Origin: Bostrychus sinensis
Taxonomy: Eukaryota > Chordata > Actinopteri > Gobiiformes > Eleotridae
Assembly: GCA_020698575.1 (NCBI GenBank)
Contig: CM036251.1
Span: 33,359,288 to 33,423,287, forward strand
Length of the DNA stretch: 64,000 nt
Reading direction: 5' to 3'
Part shown: positions 34,981 through 47,857 of the stretch, piece after piece
How positions within the stretch are numbered: the first letter of the stretch is position 1
Layout: each line of letters begins with the position of its first letter
Translations under genes and position numbers: made by a program
The notes under the pieces: generated by a model
What the model was told of the DNA's origin: nothing
What the model saw: only the letters and a program-made list of their open reading frames with translations
Databases searched by the model: none

Positions 34981-36030
34981 GTGTTCCTTTAACATAACGA
35001 GATTAATCTGGTTACACCTTACTGCATCCTTCACTCTTCTGTCTCCTGCTCCATGGAAACAGCATGAGCGCTGGTAAAGGTAGCAGGATTTGTACATTAG
35101 GAACAGGCAGCGTATGTTAGCACACGTCACCGTGAGTGTTAGCGTCACATACCCTCCGCCCCTCCCCCCTGCGCCAAAACTAATTATGATCCACTGACAT
35201 TCCTAATATTTCTTACAATTACGTTGGGCGGCAAAAAAAAGTGTCACCTTTTGGATGTGTGTGTAGCACCTCGCATATCACCTGTTTAATGACGCAACTG
35301 AGAATCAGAGGCAATGGCGTGTAGGTTAATTAAAAACGATTCATAACGGTGATTCAAATAGATATGGCGGGTTTCACATTTAAGCCAAGAAAGCCTGAAG
35401 TGACTTTTATTAAAATGTAAAGAAAGATAATAATGTCTTTTGTCTGGATGGGAGCCCATGTATAGCGACAGAGTGCTGGCATTATCCATAAGCACACACT
35501 AAAGGGAGTGCAGTGGTGACATGAACACATGATACACACCTGAGGATGTTAAATTTCTGTGAAGCATACGCTGAGCTCATATCCACAGTGTGTTGTTGTG
35601 AAGAGGCAATACACAATATGCCCACTGACTCATGGATCTCAGAAATAGTCGAGTTGAGTTGAATTGAGCTCCAGCCATTGAGGACTATTGTGGCTACAGC
35701 GTGAAAAAAAAGTGGCGGAAGCTGGTCTTTCAAACAGAGGACGCTCATTTCTCCCAGCCTGCTCAGCTTTTTAATTGTCAAGGCTCATTTATACTCTACA
35801 TTAGATATGCATAGTGTGACAACCTGCATGCCACTGTGCAGGCTCAGTCACTATCAGCATCATCAAGTCACCATTCATCCCTACACACTCACTTTCACAC
35901 AGTGTCGCCAACTATTTAAGGGAAGTAGATCGATCCTGCTAAAAAAGTGGTCAAATTTGGAATTATTTGCATATGTCACCATGCCAAATTTGCATAATAG
36001 GCAGCACAGATACAGTACTGGAGAAAATAT
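34981..36030. other. Unassigned intron 1 sequence
   Basis: No exon or named repeat is seen. The short frames at 35286-35781 have no family features. Confidence 0.35.
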
Positions 36031-36033
36031 AAG

Positions 36034-36057
36034 ATTTTTTTTTTTTTTTTTTTTTTT
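36034..36057. repeat. Poly(T) run
   Basis: About 22 T bases, possibly a minus-strand retroposon tail. Confidence 0.85.
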
Positions 36058-36389
36058 AAAGGACATCATTTTACAAGTACATAACTTCACATATATTTAG
36101 ATATCTTTCAAAACCTAAAGTATAATGTACTTGTATAACAAACAGAACACCAAAAAAAAAAAATAACAGCAACAAACACACAGACCAAACAAAAGCAAAC
36201 AAACAAACAAAAACATTGCTCTATTTTGTACATGATTCCTGCAGGTATCAGCAATCTATTTCATACACCCCTCTGACCTCTCTAAAAACCTCTTTGCTCC
36301 GCCCTGTTTGACAAACAAAACTGCCATTATGAGAGACCTTACATCACTTACATTTTTAAGGTTCGTTGAGATCAAATTTAAATACTCAT

Positions 36390-36535
<146 letters not shown>

Positions 36536-36677
36536 ATTCAGAGCCTTAATTATGTAACATCAGTCCAGTAACCTTTAATACTTTCTAATACTTCGCAGGG
36601 AACCAGTAATAATCAATAATTTATTTTATTCTAATCAGGGTCTACAGGGAAAATGTTATTGTAATAATTTATAGTTC

Positions 36678-37634
36678 TTATACTTTTTTATTACTCATAT
36701 TTTTTAATGTTTCTATGTATATATTTAATTCTATAAGAAAATTACTCATTTTGGGGAGGGTTTTGACAAATTTAGCTTTATGAATATGGAACTTTCCAAT
36801 TAAAATTAAAAAATTTGTAAAATAATTTACGGTGATGTTGTTTCCTTCTATGCAGGTTATAATATCGTTGGTTGTGATATTAATATTATGTCCGCTGTTT
36901 GTAGATATAAAATTGGAAATATTAAACCAAAGGTCTGAAGTGTGGTGACATAAAAGATGGAGGATTGTTTCTGGTTCACTGTTACAAAAGGAGCAATTAC
37001 TAGTGATATTGGTAAATTTGGAGATGATGCTATTGCAAGGATAAATATTGTGCAATATTTTAAAATGCACTTCTCTGACCTTATTGGAAATACAAAACTG
37101 AAAAGGGGATATCCAAGTTTTCTGCCAATTAATATTACTAAATTTAGAATTCCAATAAATTTCCCCTTTTGGCACCATTTTAATTTTACTTATCAAATAT
37201 TTTCTAATTAGTTTATTAGTACACTTCCTATCAGTTAACTTCACAGACCCAATTAATAATTCTGGTCTCTTGTTAGAAATTATTTGATATTTTAGATGTG
37301 CCTTTATTAACTGGTGTATACCAGATGGTATTGCTTTAATTATATTTTGAAATTCTCTATATTTAACAGGGATAGATCTTTCATGTATACATTTTTCATA
37401 AGTATATACATTACCGTGATGATCATAAATGTCAGAAATAAAAATTACCTCTCTGTTGATCCATGTTTCAATATATAAACTTTTGTTTTTAATAGTGATA
37501 TTTCCATTATTCCAAATAATTTCTTTATGGGGAGAGAAGTTGTGCACATAGCATAATCTCCATGCCAATAATGCTTGCTGATAAAATTTAGAAAGCTTTA
37601 TCGGCAATTTTGACACTGTGTAATTGCAACCCAT
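36678..37634 (-). pseudogene. L1-like ORF2 C-terminal region
   Basis: The longest surviving frame of the element, 318 codons. It has Trp-rich blocks and, near residue 215, a C-x2-C…H-x3-C/H-H motif (N-C-S-F-C, then H-L-L-C-H-H) typical of the ORF2 C-terminus. It ends at its own stop. The upstream frame at 37963-37751 joins it after a frameshift. Confidence 0.8.
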
Positions 37635-38159
37635 TAAAAATTCTAAACCTCCAACTTTTAAGAAAATATTATGTGGTATAAAACTCCATAGAGGATTTGG
37701 AATTTTCCAAACATTTCTTCAACCATTTGATCTTAAAGGTATGATTTAAGTCAAAAAAATAAAAAATTTCTATTCCTCTCTAATCCAATGAGTTCCTTTT
37801 TGAGATGATGATGTCCTTTTTTCCAAATAAAATTAACAAAGCAGTTATTGATATCTTTACAATATAATTCATCAACAGAAAGTGATAAAGTAGGGTAAAC
37901 AATCTCGATATTCCTTCCGCCTTCATTAACAACACATAAATGGATAAATCCCTCAGTAACCACATATTAAGAATTGATTTTGTAATTTGTATTTTAGGTA
38001 AAAAATGTAACTGCTGTCTAAGGAGAACATCTTTTGTGATGTGAATCCCTAAATATTTCTTTTATAGGAACATTACATATAGTCCTTTCATCAGTTTTAT
38101 ATAAACATAAAATTTCACTTTTGCCGATATTAAGTTTTAGGCCAGAGGCGTTTGAAAAT

Positions 38160-39065
38160 ACCTTAGCTGCTTGTAAAGCTTTATGAACTTGTGACCTATT
38201 TTGAAGAAACTATACATCTGCCAACTGGGTCATTTTAATTTCTCTATTAAAAATACTTAGACCTTTGATCTCATGGTTGTGAGAAATATGTAAAAACAAA
38301 AGATGAGCCGCAATCAGAAAAAGAAAAGGGGAAATAGGACACAACTCACGTCAAACGCCTTATAGAAGTCTAGAAATAAAAGCAAGGCATCAGAATGTAT
38401 ATATTCTGAATAATCAATAAGGTCCAAAACCAACCGAATATTAGAGCAAATATGCCTTTTAAGCCATGAAGCCATTTTGATTTTCACTTATAATTTCATC
38501 AAGATATTTTTTGAAACGTTTTGAAAATATTTTGGCAAAAATGTTATAATCTATATTTAATAATGAAACAGGTCTCCAATTTTCAATTAATAATTTGTCT
38601 TTACCTGGTTTTGGAATTAATGTAATGAGACCCTGTTTCATTGTTGTTGTCATTTCATTTCTATTTCTACATTCTTCCAAAACAAGGAATGGTTGCGGTT
38701 TAATTATGTCCCAAAAACAAAAGTAAAATTCCACAGTCAAACCATCGCTACCTGGTGATTTCCTGAGTTTTTGACTGTATTGCCTGATCTAATTCTGACT
38801 GCTGTAGCTCCCCTTCACATGTATCCTTATACATTTCTGAGCTCTTACAAGTAAATCGATTTATATGTTCCATAAACTGTTGACATCGTAAGAAATTAAA
38901 CTGTGATGTATATAGTTCACCATAAAACAAAGTTACATAATTGGAGATTTCTATAAAGTCAGAACTAATATTACCATTAACATTAAGTGATATAATATTG
39001 TTTCTCTTCCAATTTCTTTTTTCCAAACTAAAAAAATAGCTCGTATTTTTTTCCCCCTCCTCCAA
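38160..39065 (-). pseudogene. L1-like ORF2 reverse-transcriptase domain
   Basis: The frames 39065-38748 and 38740-38459 give the linker and fingers/palm start (I-P-K-P-G-K-D, N-W-R-P-V-S-L-L-N, then N-Q-N-G-F-M). After about 38350 the palm is deleted between the F-D-V motif and a C-P-I-S-P-F-L-F-like block. The catalytic Asp-Asp site near 38220 reads A-D-V followed by a stop, so the enzyme is dead. Confidence 0.8.
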
Positions 39066-39208
39066 CCATTTAGCTCTAGATCTAATAAAAGCACCTTATA
39101 TACCTTTTATCTAATTGTTCACTACACATTTTTAACAGTTTCTTTTCTTCTTCTGTAAGATCATGCTTAGATGTTAACTCCTGTATCTGCTTCATTAATT
39201 CCATTTCT

Positions 39209-40092
39209 TTAACTGAATTTTGTTTTTTTAGTTTTACTGTATTCTATTGCCATTTCTCTTGCTTTATATTTAAAAAACTCCCACTTTTGAAGACAATCCA
39301 TTTCCTTTTTAGAAAATATATCTCTTGCAAGACGTCTGATATTTTCTTTAAATATATTATTTTCTAATAATGTGTTATTTAATTTCCAATATCCCCTTGA
39401 ATTGCATTTGTCTTTGTGCCCTTTTAACTTTAACATAATTATTTTATGATCTGATAATGGTGCAAATTGATGAGAAACCTCAAAAATATACTCAAAATCC
39501 TGAGATGACATTAACCAAATATCAATTCTAGATTGTAGTGTTTTACTTGCCTTGGACCATGTAAAGTCCACAGTGTCAGGATTCATGAACCTCCAGACGT
39601 CAGAGCAGAAGGTGGTCACAGAGATCTGTGGTAGGTTTAAAACCAAGCGGTGGTGAATCTAGGGGGCCATCTATCAATGCTGTCATCTGGAGCATCATTA
39701 TAGTCACCTCCAATAATAATGATAGCCTCCTTGTATTTCATTTTAAATTCAGATAACTTTAAATAAAGATTAGAAAACACATTTCTAGCTTGACTATTCT
39801 TATTAAAACCATACAAATTACAAATGATAAACATAACACTTTCTATTTTTAATATCAAAATAATCCATCTGCCCTCAGTGGAGACAGCAGTATCTATTAC
39901 ATCACCATTGAATTTATTTAACATTATTGCAACACCTGCTGAGTAATCCGCATTACTTGAATGAGTTTCTTGTAAAAAATATATATTGGCTTTCTGCTGT
40001 CTAATGAAAAGAAAAAGTGCTTTCCTTTTAATATTATCCCTTATTCCCCTTACATTAATAGAACATAAATTTAAAGAACTAAATTTCGACAT
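39209..40092 (-). pseudogene. L1-like ORF2 endonuclease domain
   Basis: Starting at an ATG (40092), the frame has the hallmarks of LINE AP endonucleases: an N-V-R-G-I-R start, L-Q-E-T-H with the catalytic Glu, G-G-D-Y-N-D-A, then after a frameshift near 39640 a D-F-T-W segment and S-D-H-K near residue 235. The motif order is complete. The frameshift and downstream stops make it inactive. Confidence 0.85.
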
Positions 40093-40935
40093 ACAGTAAT
40101 TTACCTAATTGATGTCTGACAGAAAGTGAACCTGTAAATCTAGGTTATGCAATAAAATATAAGACTAGGTAAAAAAAAAGGAAATAGTCAGTTTTATGGC
40201 GTATGATAACTGTTAACACAATTTTAAGAAATGAATTGGAACATACCAATATCTTCTATAATAACATTATGATGATGCCTGACCTGAGCTTGTTTTATGT
40301 GAATAAAAACACTCATTATTTATTTAGTATAAGTCAGTTTGCTGTTCAAACTGAGCAGATAGGGCGTCCTGATCACTGCGGTGCCACTGAGTCATTCAGA
40401 GAAGGGGAAAGGGGCGGAGTTATGGGCACTGTCTGCTGTTGCCCTCGATCTCAATAAACAGGGCAGAAGCAAAGCAGAATGTGTGCAGGGAAAGCCGGAA
40501 AACAACAGCTCACACTCCCTCGCTGGATTTGTTGCTCGTGTTTTTTTACTAAATAGTTGCTAATGGGGTCTGAAGTTGCAAAATCTAGTGACAAATCACT
40601 AAACACTTCTCCATTCAATCTTTCCCCTTCCTGGTGCTTTTAATGCCTTTCGCTCAGAGCAGTGGAGCGCAGACTCAGTACCACTTCTATACATACAGTG
40701 AGGCATGTTAAAGTTTTTCTTTTTCATTTTTTAATTTTGTTCATAAATGTCATTTTTGAACATTTAAGTTTCCTTTTTAACAACTAAGTAAAAACTAAAA
40801 AGAACTGAATAGAATTTTTTTTTTTTTTTTATTACATTTGGAATACCTGGAAGTACCAGAAGTTCAAGGCATTGGGGACTTTTGTGTTTTTGGACTCGCA
40901 TTACATTCAAACCAAACTCAAACACAAATTACATA
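40093..40935. other. Unassigned sequence next to the LINE 5' side
   Basis: This could include LINE 5' sequence, but no ORF1 is recognised. The 40370-40530 part is more GC-rich, with short frames only. A poly(T) run lies at 40817-40830. Confidence 0.35.
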
Positions 40936-41032
40936 CAATACAATAGACAAAATACACAACATGATTTACAACATACAACACAACACAATACAACACAGTA
41001 CAATACAATACAATAGAACACAATACAGACAG
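40936..41032. repeat. Simple repeat (ATACA/ACACA)n
   Basis: Imperfect pentamer repeats such as tacaa, tacac and caata. Confidence 0.85.
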
Positions 41033-41179
41033 GCTTACTTGTCTCTCTTTTAAATCCAGTGAAGATTTCATTTTAATTATGTAGTGATCATTTTGTTGCA
41101 TTTACCCAATCTTGCTTTCTTGCTGTAAAAAAAAAAACTGCTCATGCTGCTCCAACCTCTCTAATCAATCCAGTGAATG

Positions 41180-41400
41180 ACTCTTACTGTGAGTTTTCTT
41201 CATTCTCCAGCTTCCTCCCACCGTCCAAAGACATGCATGTGTTAGGTGATTTGGTGACTCTAAATGTCCCCTAGTGAATGAATGTGAGAGTGAATGGTTC
41301 TCTGTCTGTGTCTGTGTCAGCCCTGCAACTAACTGGGCACTGACCAAGGCCCACAGTTTCTGAGATAGGCTCTGATCTACAAACACTCACAGCCTCGAAC
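41180..41400 (+). mobile_element. SINE copy (same family as 31868, opposite strand)
   Basis: It contains 'cttcctcccaccgtccaaagacatgcatg' and 'gagtgaatggttctctgtctgtg', then the 'cagccctgc…aactggg' segment. The tRNA-like head is missing. Confidence 0.6.
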
Positions 41401-41654
41401 AGAAATAAGCAGAAGAAGATGAATGATATAGGTTCAACCTCTAGTGAAAACAACCATAATATAAAGAGAAATGGCAAAAAATATAGTGTAAGCACCATAA
41501 TTCAGCTCAGCATAAAACAAAGTGAAAACCAAACACTTCTAGAATTACAGTAGGCAGTAATGTAAACATAATGCATTCATATCTGCTCCATAGAGACTAC
41601 TGTACATTGTTTGCACAGAGATGGTTCTCAGAAAGAACTGAGTTAGCTGGGTTT

Positions 41655-41745
41655 AGTATTTTTGCACTGCAGTCGCCCTCTGGCATTGAAGCATGGGTCA
41701 AATGCAGAAAACAAATGTTCCTATGGGGTCAGTAAAGTATACATT
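41655..41745 (+). mobile_element. SINE 3' fragment
   Basis: It carries the 'ggcattgaagcatgggtcaaatgcagaaaacaaatgttcc' block shared with 7165 and 52035. Confidence 0.5.
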
Positions 41746-42284
41746 ACTTTACCTACAATGTACAAATAAATGTTATTAATTTTATAAATACACAAAGAAT
41801 TAATCTGAAACCTGCTGATCTGAGTAAATGCAGGAACAAATGGATATGAAATGAATATGAGATAAAATTAATTAGTTCGGAATCTGAATGGGTTTGGCTG
41901 ACAGGGATAATAAGCTCCCTCTTGATGTTGGTAATAATGCAGGATGGACAGAATAGAGAAGAGAAGATGAAGAGAAGATGAAGAGGGTGAGCTGGGTTTT
42001 GTGCCTGAACCTGAGGACAGCCTCGCACTCTGGGCTCAGAGCGTGTTGTTTTCTGACCATCTCTTCATTTTAAAAAAATAGCAGGAAGGTTATGTGCAAA
42101 ATATAAAGCAAGTTTCTTTGCTACTCTCTTTCTCGCTCCTCATTTACACCGAATGCATTGTGTGTGGTTTGTCTCTGTTCCCACCTCTGTAACAAACAGC
42201 AGCACTTGCATCCAGTCTATTTTTGACGGATGCCACTGCCCCTATGCATCAGTAGTCTGTTACCCCTTTGCTTAAATTTTGTTT

Positions 42285-42390
42285 CTATGGGCGGAACAAT
42301 CACAGGCGGAGTAAGCAATCAGAGAAACAAAAAGCCAGACGTAAGCAGTGCACTGCTAACCCAAACAAATAATGAGTTAGTGCTGTTTTT
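42285..42390 (-). repeat. Interspersed repeat fragment (family of 27088 and 45165)
   Basis: The reverse complement matches the last 100 bp of both other copies ('tttgtttgggtta-gcagtgcactgctta', 'tgattgttccgcccatagaaa'). Confidence 0.6.
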
Positions 42391-42644
42391 AATATTTATA
42401 AAATTATTGGTTTCTGTAAAGTTTGCTGTGCTTGTAAAGTGACTCCTGAACGTTTGCGCTCAAGGACTGTTCATTTATATTTATTTAGGTTCAAAATTGT
42501 TACACTAAAATAGTAAAATCCAAGTTGGCTCTACAACATGGCACTGTGCAAACATCTGTGTATTACTACAGCTCTGCCCCCTCTCTTCCTTTTTTGTTTT
42601 AGTATTTTCTATTGTTTTTAGACATGCTTTTCTTTTTTTCCTTT

Positions 42645-43018
42645 AAACTAGTCAGAACCTGGTGCAATTCTGCACATGGAGAGCCTACTTTTATTACTTT
42701 TTTATTTGGATTCACGGCTCCATTGTTTACACCAGGGATCAGCTGTTTGCTCTGCGCGGTACTGCTCTTCTCTACGCGGAGAAACCGGAGATTCCTGTGG
42801 AGATACAGAGAAAGAGAAGAGGCTGCAGAGTGGGACGAAAGCTCCAGGAGAGGAAACGGAGGTACAGACTATATTTACCCTCGATGATTATGGGAAACGT
42901 TCGTTCCCTCTCCAACAAGACTGACGAGCTCACGGCGCTGACCAGGCTACAACAGGAGTTCAGGGAATGTAGCTATGTTAGCTCAGGTTACTGTGGAGAG
43001 GCTGACGTCCTGCCATGA
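42645..43018 (+). pseudogene. CR1/L2-type LINE ORF2 N-terminus, 3'-truncated
   Basis: The plus frame 42662-43018 has the conserved start of a fish CR1/L2-type ORF2: a Y-T-R-D-Q-L-F-A-L-R block, a basic R-R-Y-R-L-Y-L-P-S region, then I-M-G-N-V-R-S-L-S-N-K-T-D-E-L at the beginning of the endonuclease. The catalytic parts are missing; the frame leaves similarity after R-E-C-S. Unlike normal LINE copies it keeps the 5' side and lacks the 3' side, so a later deletion is likely. Confidence 0.75.
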
Positions 43019-43114
43019 TTCGACTTGCTAAGCTAGCTAACAACAGCACATGCTGCTGGTCTCTGGTGGTTGGTCTGTACCCAAAGACATCAGTGAGAAT
43101 GCCAACGCTGCCCC

Positions 43115-43585
43115 CAGTGGTTGTCAGTATGACAGGATTTCCTTTGAATCAATTCAAAACGCGGAACAAATGTCTCAAAATTATCCACAAGTGCAGAAGT
43201 AATGAATCTGCACATTGGAAGGGCTGAATGTGCACATAGGGCAACCCACAAATGCATAATCAACTATTCACATGCAAAATGCAGATTTATGAATTAAAAA
43301 CACAAATCATTTTGAAATAATTACAACAGATATATTTGCAAATTACAGTATAGCTGCATACCCTCAGTGGTTGTCATTGGAACAGGATTTCTTTTGTAAA
43401 TAAATCGGGACATATGTCTCTAAAAGATCCAAATGTGCAGAGGTGATGAATGCACGAATGGAGCGATCCACAAATGCAGACTGGACTATTCACATGAAAA
43501 ACTGACGATTTATAAATGACAAACATGGCTGATTTGTGAAATAATTGCAAATAATATATTTGCAAATTAGAATTGATTTGCAAAA
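43115..43585. repeat. Diverged tandem duplication, 250-bp unit x about 2
   Basis: Unit 1 begins CAGTGGTTGTCA at 43115 and unit 2 at 43365. Both run through 'acaggattt', 'aaatgtgcaga/aagtgcagaa', 'ccacaaatgca', 'ctattcacatg' and 'atatttgcaaatta'. The copies have clearly diverged, so the duplication is old. Confidence 0.8.
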
Positions 43586-43589
43586 ATCA

Positions 43590-45160
43590 CTGTATGCAAG
43601 TCACAAATTAGGGATTTTGAATAAATCATTCTAGTTGCATCAATACATTTATTGTTGCATCTATTCATTTTAATTTTGCATCAATTCATTTTATTGAAAC
43701 AAATATAGCTCCATAGCAGCGAGCCTTGTGAGGCAATGGATAAACACATCGGGATTGACACTTATTGCGTAGGCTTTATGCAGACTCTTCAGTCTTCATT
43801 GTAAGGATTTAAAAGTATGTGGAACAGACTGGAAACCCAGCGACAGCAGCTGTAAAAGGCTGAAGTTCAAGGAAATAAGAGCAAGAATCAAGTAAAAAGT
43901 GTTGCATGTAACATCTGTTTCTTTGTTTCCTCCGATTTCAAATCAACACATTATTGTTGTATCTTTGTAAATGAGCCCTGTTAAAGCAGTATAACTTATT
44001 TTCAATGCCCACTAAAAGTTGCACTCTTGCCTCCGCAAAACTTTTGCACCTGCTCCTACATGCAAAATTTTCATGCAGATTTAGCTCCCGTTCTCGTGAG
44101 AAATCAAATAGAGACCGCAAAGCGATTTCATTTGCATTTTCCATGCCTTGAATTTTGCGCACTCTGGCGAGAACGCCTTGTTTTACAGATTCATTGAGTC
44201 ACAGGAGTAAAATCTGCACCAGGTTCATTTTGCTCCTTGTGAGAGACACAACCCTCAGCTACGGCTTTGCTCCACTTTTAGCTTGTCCTATTCAAACCTT
44301 TGATGAATCTGGCCCTTAGTCTTTTTGTGCTGATATTATTTTTGCCCTGCCACAATTGCAGCAGTAAAACATCATGCTGTCTGTCAGAGAATAAACCCCT
44401 GTAGTAACGTGAGCCAACATCTTACTAAAGCTGTACAACAAATGATGTGGTTGTGGACAACCCAGCAGCATGTCAAGCTAGAATGGATATTTTAGACACC
44501 TGACAGTTATACTTTTTTGACTCACGACTCACACAGACTAACGACGCACTACGCACCATGGAATCTCCTGTTTGTTTGCCTTCTGCAGGATTTGAGAGCA
44601 CCACTCTTCAGGAAACTTCAAAGATGAGCCTATTATATTTCAAAGCAGACGTAGCAAAGGGCCAAACCCTGGATTTTTTTTTTTTTTCTTAAATATATGT
44701 ATAAGTGAAATAGCAGCTTTGGATCTGTCTGCAGACTCCACTGTCATGGATATGGAGGGAAAACTTCAGCTAAAGTTTAGGGAACTGTATTTAGTTTCAT
44801 ATTCAGCTGTAACATTTCATACCCAGGAGCAACTCTGTGTGAGGCAAGTCTTACAATGGAACAAAATCAAAATTAGCTTGAGGAGAATTGGAGAGATTAA
44901 TCCCAGAGCACTGTTGTTGGCTGATTTTCACTCATTTGGTTGTGTTCATGAGTTTCTTTGTTTTGCTGATGTCTGAGTTGCCTGGGTCCTTGGGTAGGAA
45001 GCTTCAGGCTATGCACTGATGCCATCGAAGGCACATGTTTGAGCAACTTTCACCCAACAGGGTTTTCCAGGTGTATTATACTCAATATTAGTGTTTATGT
45101 ATTACATCAAGAAAAAAATGCCCTGTTTATTGGTATGGTCTGCTATTTTAGTTGATATCC
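43590..45160. other. Unassigned intron 1 sequence
   Basis: No exon or named repeat is seen. There is a T-run at 44676-44690. Confidence 0.35.
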
Positions 45161-45164
45161 TTGC

Positions 45165-45441
45165 CAACCAGCCCCTCCTTTTTCATTTCTAAAGCTGGAG
45201 AGTCTGGTTCCTCAGCAATGATGAGCTTTTTTCAATCAGCTCACTGGATACCGGCCTATCACATCTGATCTGCAACGTGTCTTACTAAAACAGAAGATAA
45301 TCTCCTCAAAATTAACCAAGATGGCGCCAGCTTATACAGAGCGAATTTAATAACTTCTCTGACCTGATTAATGCCATTTAGTTCTTTCCTTCTTCACCTG
45401 TTGGTTCTGCTGAAGTCCTTGTTCTTGTTCAGTTCCCTGTG

Positions 45442-45472
<31 letters not shown>

Positions 45473-45790
45473 TTCCATCTTGTTTTGATTTTAACAACAG
45501 TAAAGTTCCGCTGATGTCCCACATAACAACCACATTCAAACAAACCAACTCCACAAGTCTTTGTACAGCTGGCTTCTGCTGCTGTCCCCATTCAGAAATA
45601 ATTACAGAGCTGTTCAGAATGCAGCATGTACTGATGTTTTATGGCAAGACTGGCAACAATTCTTCATAAGTGCCTTGTTTGTTTGGGTCAGCGGTGCACT
45701 GCTTACATCCTGTCCTTTGTTTCTCTGATTGGTTACTTCACCTATGATTGTTTCGCCCATAGAAATGAAAATGGACAGGCTAGTTATTTG
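45165..45790 (+). repeat. Interspersed repeat copy B (family of 27088)
   Basis: It is collinear with 27088-27665, with an inserted (GT)n-poly(T) block at 45438-45474. Confidence 0.65.
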
Positions 45791-45904
45791 CTCTATATCA
45801 TGCACAACTGGTATCCTGTCTTTGTGACTCTGGGATGCCAACAAGTAAAGAATGTAAGGTGTAATACTAGTGGGAGTGAGGGAATTTGCATGCATTGTTT
45901 ATTT

Positions 45905-45908
<4 letters not shown>

Positions 45909-45937
<29 letters not shown>
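45909..45937. repeat. Poly(A) run
   Basis: About 28 A bases followed by a T-rich stretch. It may be a retroposon tail. Confidence 0.9.
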
Positions 45938-45938
<1 letters not shown>

Positions 45939-45959
45939 ATTTTATTTTTTTATTTTTTT

Positions 45960-46090
45960 TAGGCTCCATGTGACTGGAGCCTAGCCCAGCAACTATGGGA
46001 TTTAGGCTGCAACCTTGACAGTGACCGGTTAGTCACAGGGCAGACACATACACAGACAGACAACCATTCACTCTCACATTCGAAAAGGTA
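45960..46090 (-). mobile_element. SINE fragment
   Basis: It holds the 'agtcacagggcagacacat…gacaaccattcactctcacattc' block of the 31868 family. Confidence 0.45.
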
Positions 46091-47855
46091 AAAGTTTTTT
46101 CATTCAACAGTAGAAAAAGCTTCAGCAGATCATTAATGAGCTGCACAGATCCCAGGCTGAAGGAGAGAGTCCGTCTGTCAGGAGCAGCTGTGCTCTGAAA
46201 AAAGGATACAGTCAGTACCTCACACTGCTAATGTAAAGTCATTTGAGCCATACAGTAAACTCTGAGATAGTCCCAGGGGGTGACTGGAGTGCTGTAAGAC
46301 CTGTGCACCAGGATGGCTTTGGCTCCAGGGAAAACAGATGTGATGCAGTAAGTAAAATAATGTCCTGACCCAAGACCTGACCATGACCACCTGATCCCCG
46401 GCATGGGCTGGAAGTGACAGAGAGAGATAGAGAGTAGATTGTGTGCCTAGTTCACGGGATTTAACCAAAGCACACCTACAGTAATCTTCAGCAAGACTTG
46501 GTTGGATTGGAGACTAAAGTATCAGCATTGACATGGATCTAACTGGTCTGTGGACTGTGTACGATGGGCTTTCATGAATTTGGAATGAGACTACAACTAT
46601 ATTGTCAGCTGATTAGTTTAAAACCTCTTTTATTTATTTTTGGCGATAGGCTTATAAATAACAATATATTCATTCACTGATTCACCTAATTACATTTATT
46701 TTTGTTGCAAGTGGCTGGAGCCTAAAATAATTGTGGGTCTTATGCTGCTGTCTCAGGCAAAAGATTCTTTAATTGTGGGAAAAATTGTCCATCATAGCTC
46801 AAAAACTGCGGTGGTATGTCCCTGTTCCTTGAGCCCCCCCTTGATACCCCTGGTTGGGAAACATGGCACTACATGCATACTTCATGGTTTAATAATGTAT
46901 TGCCCACATATGTTTTAGCAACAAGTTTCATAGAGTTACCTTGATGAAAAGTCCTAAATTATTGCTGATCTGCAGAATAATTTTCAGCCTCCTATAGAGT
47001 CAGCAAAAGAACTGAAATATAAGACACAGGGTGAATGGATGGTGATCATTTCTCTGTCTCCACTTGTTAATGCACACGCTCCAGCCTCACTCAACTAAAT
47101 ATTAAACCAACAGCAGCTTTGACAGGATCTGCCAAGGTCATTCCACTTTACATTATTGAACAGTGAATGTGCCAAGTGCTCTTTTGTGAGTGCTTCCATT
47201 GCATTCCTATGAGGTGGAATATAACCTTTTTCTCTCTTTCACGTCTAATTTTTGTGCGACAGGCTCTGGACAGCTGCAGACCTTCAACAATTGAACATTT
47301 TCTCCCAGCATATTTCTCCAGGGAGCCCGCTGTTCACTAGAAAAAAAAAAAAAAAAGAATCTCACTCTCCAAGCGTCCATCAGCACTGACCCTCTGATAT
47401 TTAAACATCAATTACGTGCCTGTGCGACAGCAAAGGTCTCAATTTAATAAATCCTTTGGTCACAAGAAATTTCATCTTCTGCAACAATGACCTTTGTTGT
47501 GTGAGCTTCTAAATGTGAATCAATCTTATTAGGCTGGAATTATGATGCCTTGGACAGCCACCAAATGGAGTGACTCCGGAATTCGTTACAAATAAGGCGA
47601 TAATGCGTACAAAGGTCACCTCGGCATGCACACTTAATAGCTTTTCCGCTTTTTGCCCGTGTTGCTCTGGGTTCCCCCTGGAGTGGTTTATCCTCCACAG
47701 CTCAGAGGAAAGACAGTCCAAGCCCCACACGTGTTACGTCATGAAAGGCCAGTGGATCGCTGCCTGCATTTACAAACACTTAAAGAAGAAAAACAGCAGG
47801 AAAAAAGACCAGCAAAGGAGCAATGGGTCACGGACAAAATTAAAGTCATAGCCAT
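46091..47855. other. Unassigned intron 1 sequence
   Basis: No exon or named repeat is seen. There is a poly(A) run at 47341-47356. Confidence 0.35.
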
Positions 47856-47857
47856 GT

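Larger units (their letters stand above)
36600..40092 (-). mobile_element. L1-like LINE, near-complete ORF2, inactive
   Basis: About 3.5 kb on the minus strand holds, in order, an AP-endonuclease domain, a linker, a reverse transcriptase and a long C-terminal region with a Cys-rich motif, all of one L1-like ORF2. Frameshifts, stops and at least one internal deletion break it into six frames. ORF1 is not visible above 40092. AT-rich codon use differs sharply from the receptor exons. It sits antisense in intron 1. Confidence 0.85.

Noticed and set aside
45909..45960. Processed pseudogene tail
   Set aside because: The poly(A) run is not preceded by any recognisable coding sequence.
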